From a virus: DNA of 21,342 nt. Location: positions 1 through 21,342 of IMG/VR virus record IMGVR_UViG_3300024273_000202. One strand, given 5' to 3'. Below the pieces are notes generated by a model that saw nothing but the letters and a program-made list of their open reading frames with translations, was not told the origin of the DNA and searched no databases. This document shows positions 18,804 to 21,342 of this stretch, piece by piece (position 1 is the first letter of the stretch; every line of letters begins with the position of its first letter). The position numbers were made by a program, and so were the translations under genes.

Positions 18804-21342
18804 ATGCCTTTAATTAATACTTCTGTTACCAACATGATTCAGGGTGTTTCCCAACAGCCTGACAGTGTTCGATTTGCTGGGCAATGCGACGAGCAGTTAA
18901 ATGCTTTAAGCTCTGTTGTGGACGGGTTAAAAAAGAGACCTAATACAAAACACGTTGTCCGTATGTTTGAGTCGGCCATTAGCGATAAGAGTTTTGTTCA
19001 TTTTATTAATCGAGATGATGAGGAGAAGTATGTACTAGTTTTAGATAAAGCGGTCAATAAACTTTTTGCCTTTAATACTATTACAGGAGTCCAATGTACT
19101 ATTAATGAAGCTGCATTTGCGAATATTCCTGCTGGGCATTATCTAAACTCAGCTTCCCCTGATCGTGATATAAAAGCACTTACGGTAGCTGATAACACTT
19201 TTTTATTAAACTCTACCGTTGAAGTTAAAGAAGATACCGCTCTCACACCACCCCTAGAGCGCGAGGCTATTGTATCAATCAATCAAGGCGACTATGCAAA
19301 AAGATATGAAATAGAAATAGGACGTAGTAATGAACCAAGCGTAATTAAATATTGGCAGCTTTACACTGACGGACGCGGTGGTTATATTGACTATGTTCAG
19401 ATTCTTGCTAGTGGTTATGGTATTCAATCATGGTCTTACAAGGGGGGACAAGAACAGGATTTAGGACTCGTCCCTACATTTGACTCTGAGGGTCGAATCG
19501 TAGCCGTTGCCAATACATTGCGGCATGTCACTTGGCCGATGTCAGCAATAACAGGAGGCACTGGACGTAAAGATGTGACCGTATATAAAGCAGGTATAAC
19601 TCCGATAGATGAATCATTCTATTCTAAAATGGTTGCGAAGACTGGAGCAGCTACTCAAGGAGGGGAAAATGCAGATACTAATGTAATTGCTCGGAATATA
19701 GTCAACCTTGCCAACGCTACTTCCTTAACCGTGGCTGGTGCAGACGGGTATGGTGGCAGCCTTAGTAAGGATTCGACCAGTAAACCAGCAGCTAACTTTG
19801 ATACTACCCATGTTGGACATGTTATCCGTTTTAAATGGAAGTCAGCCCTAAGCGCTAATTTAGAAGATTTTAACATTAGAACTTATGATCCTCTTGGAGG
19901 TAGCGGGATGACTTCCGCTTATAAAGCCGTAGACAGTATTTCTGCACTTCCTTTAATAGCTCCTGATGGTTTTAAAGTTAAAGTAGTAGGAGATGTTGAT
20001 ATTGATCAAGATGATTATTATGTAGAATTTTCCACTAAGGATGGATCAACCCTTGGAAACGGAACTTGGACGGAAACGGTAGGGCCTAACGTTCCTGTTG
20101 GACTTGATAATTCTACTATGCCTATGAGGTTTGTAAATACAGGGCTAAATGCTTTCTCTCTAGAAGAGGTTGTTACAGAAGTAAGGGAAGCAGGAGACTT
20201 AGATAGTAACCCCCCGCCTTCTTTTGTAGGAACGACGATTAATAACATAACCTTCTTTAAAAATCGATTAGGTTTCTTAACGGATGGCTCGGTAATCTTT
20301 TCTGAAGCTGGTAAGTTTTTTAATTTTTATCGAAAAACTGTGTCTTCTTTATTAGATTCCGCTCCTATTGACGTAAACGTATCAAGCACCCGTGTTACAA
20401 AGCTCACAGCTGCTGTAGGCTTCCAAGAGAATCTATTGATCTTTGGGGACAACGTTCAGTTTGTTATGAAGGGTGGGGATCTACTCACACCTCAAACAGT
20501 ATCTGTAAGCCCCGTTACTAACTTTAGTTTTGACACGCACGATACTCCCCTTGTGTTAGGTTCTTACGTTTACTTTCCTTTTAGTCGTGGATCTTACACA
20601 GGTATTCGTGAGTATACGGTCAACGCTAACACCGACACGTATGACTCAGCAGAAATTACTGAGCATGTTCCTGCATACATTCCTAGAGAACTTGTGTACA
20701 CAGCAGGTACTACAGCAGAGAATGCTTATGCTGTTGTCAGTCAAAACGAACGTAATGCTATTTATTTCTATAAATACTTCTGGGAGAATAACACAAAAGC
20801 ACTGAGCTCTTGGTCTAAGTTTACAGTAGATGGTGAAATAAGAGGTATTGAGTTCCTTGAGTCGCAACTTGTTATGGTAGTTGTAAGAGACTCTCAGACA
20901 CTGTTATTGACTATGAGTATTAATTCGGGGCAGACATCGGCTGACCCTTATCTGTCTAACACTGACACTGATTTTGAAAATTTACAGGTTCTTCTTGATA
21001 ATCGTATTGAAATGAGAAGAAACACTAACAATAGATTGGAGTGGTATAACGGATCAACATGGACTTCTAACTCAGCCAATCTTCCTTATGATATTGATGC
21101 TGCCGATATCGCGGATTACAAATTTGTGACCTCAACAGGGCAAGTACAAGCTGTAACCTATAGCGCTTATAGTGGCTTCTTTGGAACAGGTTCTACGCCT
21201 AGTTCGCCTGTATATGGTTATTTCGGTAGATTGTATAACATGAAGTACAAGTTTAGTACGCAGTTATTCAAAGCGGCGGCTGGTAAGAGTTCCTCACCGT
21301 CAGCTGCCTCTTCCCTTATTGTCCGTAATGGGGCTCGGAAGA
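18804..21342 (+). CDS. 12: Tail tubular protein B (tail nozzle), T7 gp12-like, cut by the window edge
   Basis: This protein forms the nozzle below the gp11 ring and helps hold the fibres. The frame is open from the ATG at 18804 to the right edge, giving 846 residues with no stop (T7 gp12: 794 in total). The N-terminus has the family signature: NMIQGVSQQPDSVRF, then DEQLNALSSVVDGLKKRPNT. Later blocks include FFKNRLGFLTDGSVIFSEAG around residues 480-500 and FGDNVQFVMKGGDLLTPQTV, typical of the beta-propeller-like core. The last visible residues are Ser-rich (AAGKSSSPSAAS), so the stop should be close. It begins 3 bases after the tail tubular A stop, with no Shine-Dalgarno site. Partial at the 3' end. 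Confidence 0.93.
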   Translation, partial: MPLINTSVTNMIQGVSQQPDSVRFAGQCDEQLNALSSVVDGLKKRPNTKHVVRMFESAISDKSFVHFINRDDEEKYVLVLDKAVNKLFAFNTITGVQCTINEAAFANIPAGHYLNSASPDRDIKALTVADNTFLLNSTVEVKEDTALTPPLEREAIVSINQGDYAKRYEIEIGRSNEPSVIKYWQLYTDGRGGYIDYVQILASGYGIQSWSYKGGQEQDLGLVPTFDSEGRIVAVANTLRHVTWPMSAITGGTGRKDVTVYKAGITPIDESFYSKMVAKTGAATQGGENADTNVIARNIVNLANATSLTVAGADGYGGSLSKDSTSKPAANFDTTHVGHVIRFKWKSALSANLEDFNIRTYDPLGGSGMTSAYKAVDSISALPLIAPDGFKVKVVGDVDIDQDDYYVEFSTKDGSTLGNGTWTETVGPNVPVGLDNSTMPMRFVNTGLNAFSLEEVVTEVREAGDLDSNPPPSFVGTTINNITFFKNRLGFLTDGSVIFSEAGKFFNFYRKTVSSLLDSAPIDVNVSSTRVTKLTAAVGFQENLLIFGDNVQFVMKGGDLLTPQTVSVSPVTNFSFDTHDTPLVLGSYVYFPFSRGSYTGIREYTVNANTDTYDSAEITEHVPAYIPRELVYTAGTTAENAYAVVSQNERNAIYFYKYFWENNTKALSSWSKFTVDGEIRGIEFLESQLVMVVVRDSQTLLLTMSINSGQTSADPYLSNTDTDFENLQVLLDNRIEMRRNTNNRLEWYNGSTWTSNSANLPYDIDAADIADYKFVTSTGQVQAVTYSAYSGFFGTGSTPSSPVYGYFGRLYNMKYKFSTQLFKAAAGKSSSPSAASSLIVRNGARK

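Noticed and set aside
1-21342. Search by eye for tRNA genes, CRISPR arrays and insertion sequences
   Set aside because: No cloverleaf, no regularly spaced short repeats and no transposase-like frame were seen; faint matches were AT-rich noise.

Overview
The window is a continuous stretch of a T7-like podovirus genome (Autographiviridae type), read almost entirely left to right. The evidence is the order and content of its recognisable genes: single-subunit RNA polymerase, gp2.5-like ssDNA-binding protein, gp3-like endonuclease, gp4-like primase-helicase, family A DNA polymerase, 5'-3' exonuclease, then portal, scaffold, major capsid protein and the tail tubular proteins A and B. The last gene runs off the right edge. 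No tRNA, CRISPR array, insertion sequence or convincing minus-strand gene was seen. The module types resemble marine podoviruses, but no host-derived gene identifies the host. A canonical TTGACA/TATAAT promoter argues for a host with an ordinary sigma70-type system, while Shine-Dalgarno sites are scarce.

Layout. 1-193 holds no assigned gene. 194-490 is a small early gene of unknown function. 491-726 is the main control region: a rho-independent terminator, a near-consensus host promoter and a perfect 12-bp palindrome, all just before the RNA polymerase gene. 727-8965 is the transcription and DNA-metabolism block: RNA polymerase, SSB, junction endonuclease, primase-helicase, DNA polymerase, a probable PD-(D/E)XK nuclease, exonuclease and a MazG-like dNTP pyrophosphohydrolase. 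Its genes abut or overlap. 8966-12378 is an accessory block: two small proteins, an 858-residue modular LamG/beta-propeller protein, a small acidic protein and a 54-residue membrane protein. 12383-18800 is the head and connector block: a membrane protein, portal, scaffold, a structured leader, capsid, a terminator, a 125-residue unknown and an unusually large tail tubular protein A. 18804 to the end is tail tubular protein B. No gene-free stretch exceeds 300 bases; the longest is 491-726.

How the genes work together. Host RNA polymerase probably transcribes the phage RNA polymerase gene from the promoter at 595-624. The phage enzyme would then transcribe the replication genes and the virion genes. 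SSB, helicase-primase, polymerase and exonuclease copy the genome and help degrade host DNA, with the endonuclease resolving branches. Portal, scaffold and capsid build the prohead, and the gp11/gp12 homologues build the tail stub.

The least ordinary parts are: (i) tail tubular protein A, which contains two gp11-like domains separated by five exact-length 28-residue helical repeats; (ii) the 858-residue protein, where a beta-propeller appears to be inserted inside a second LamG-like domain, with a compositional mosaic that follows the domain boundaries; (iii) the 142-nt capsid leader, with several short hairpins; and (iv) the perfect palindrome between the host promoter and the RNA polymerase start codon.
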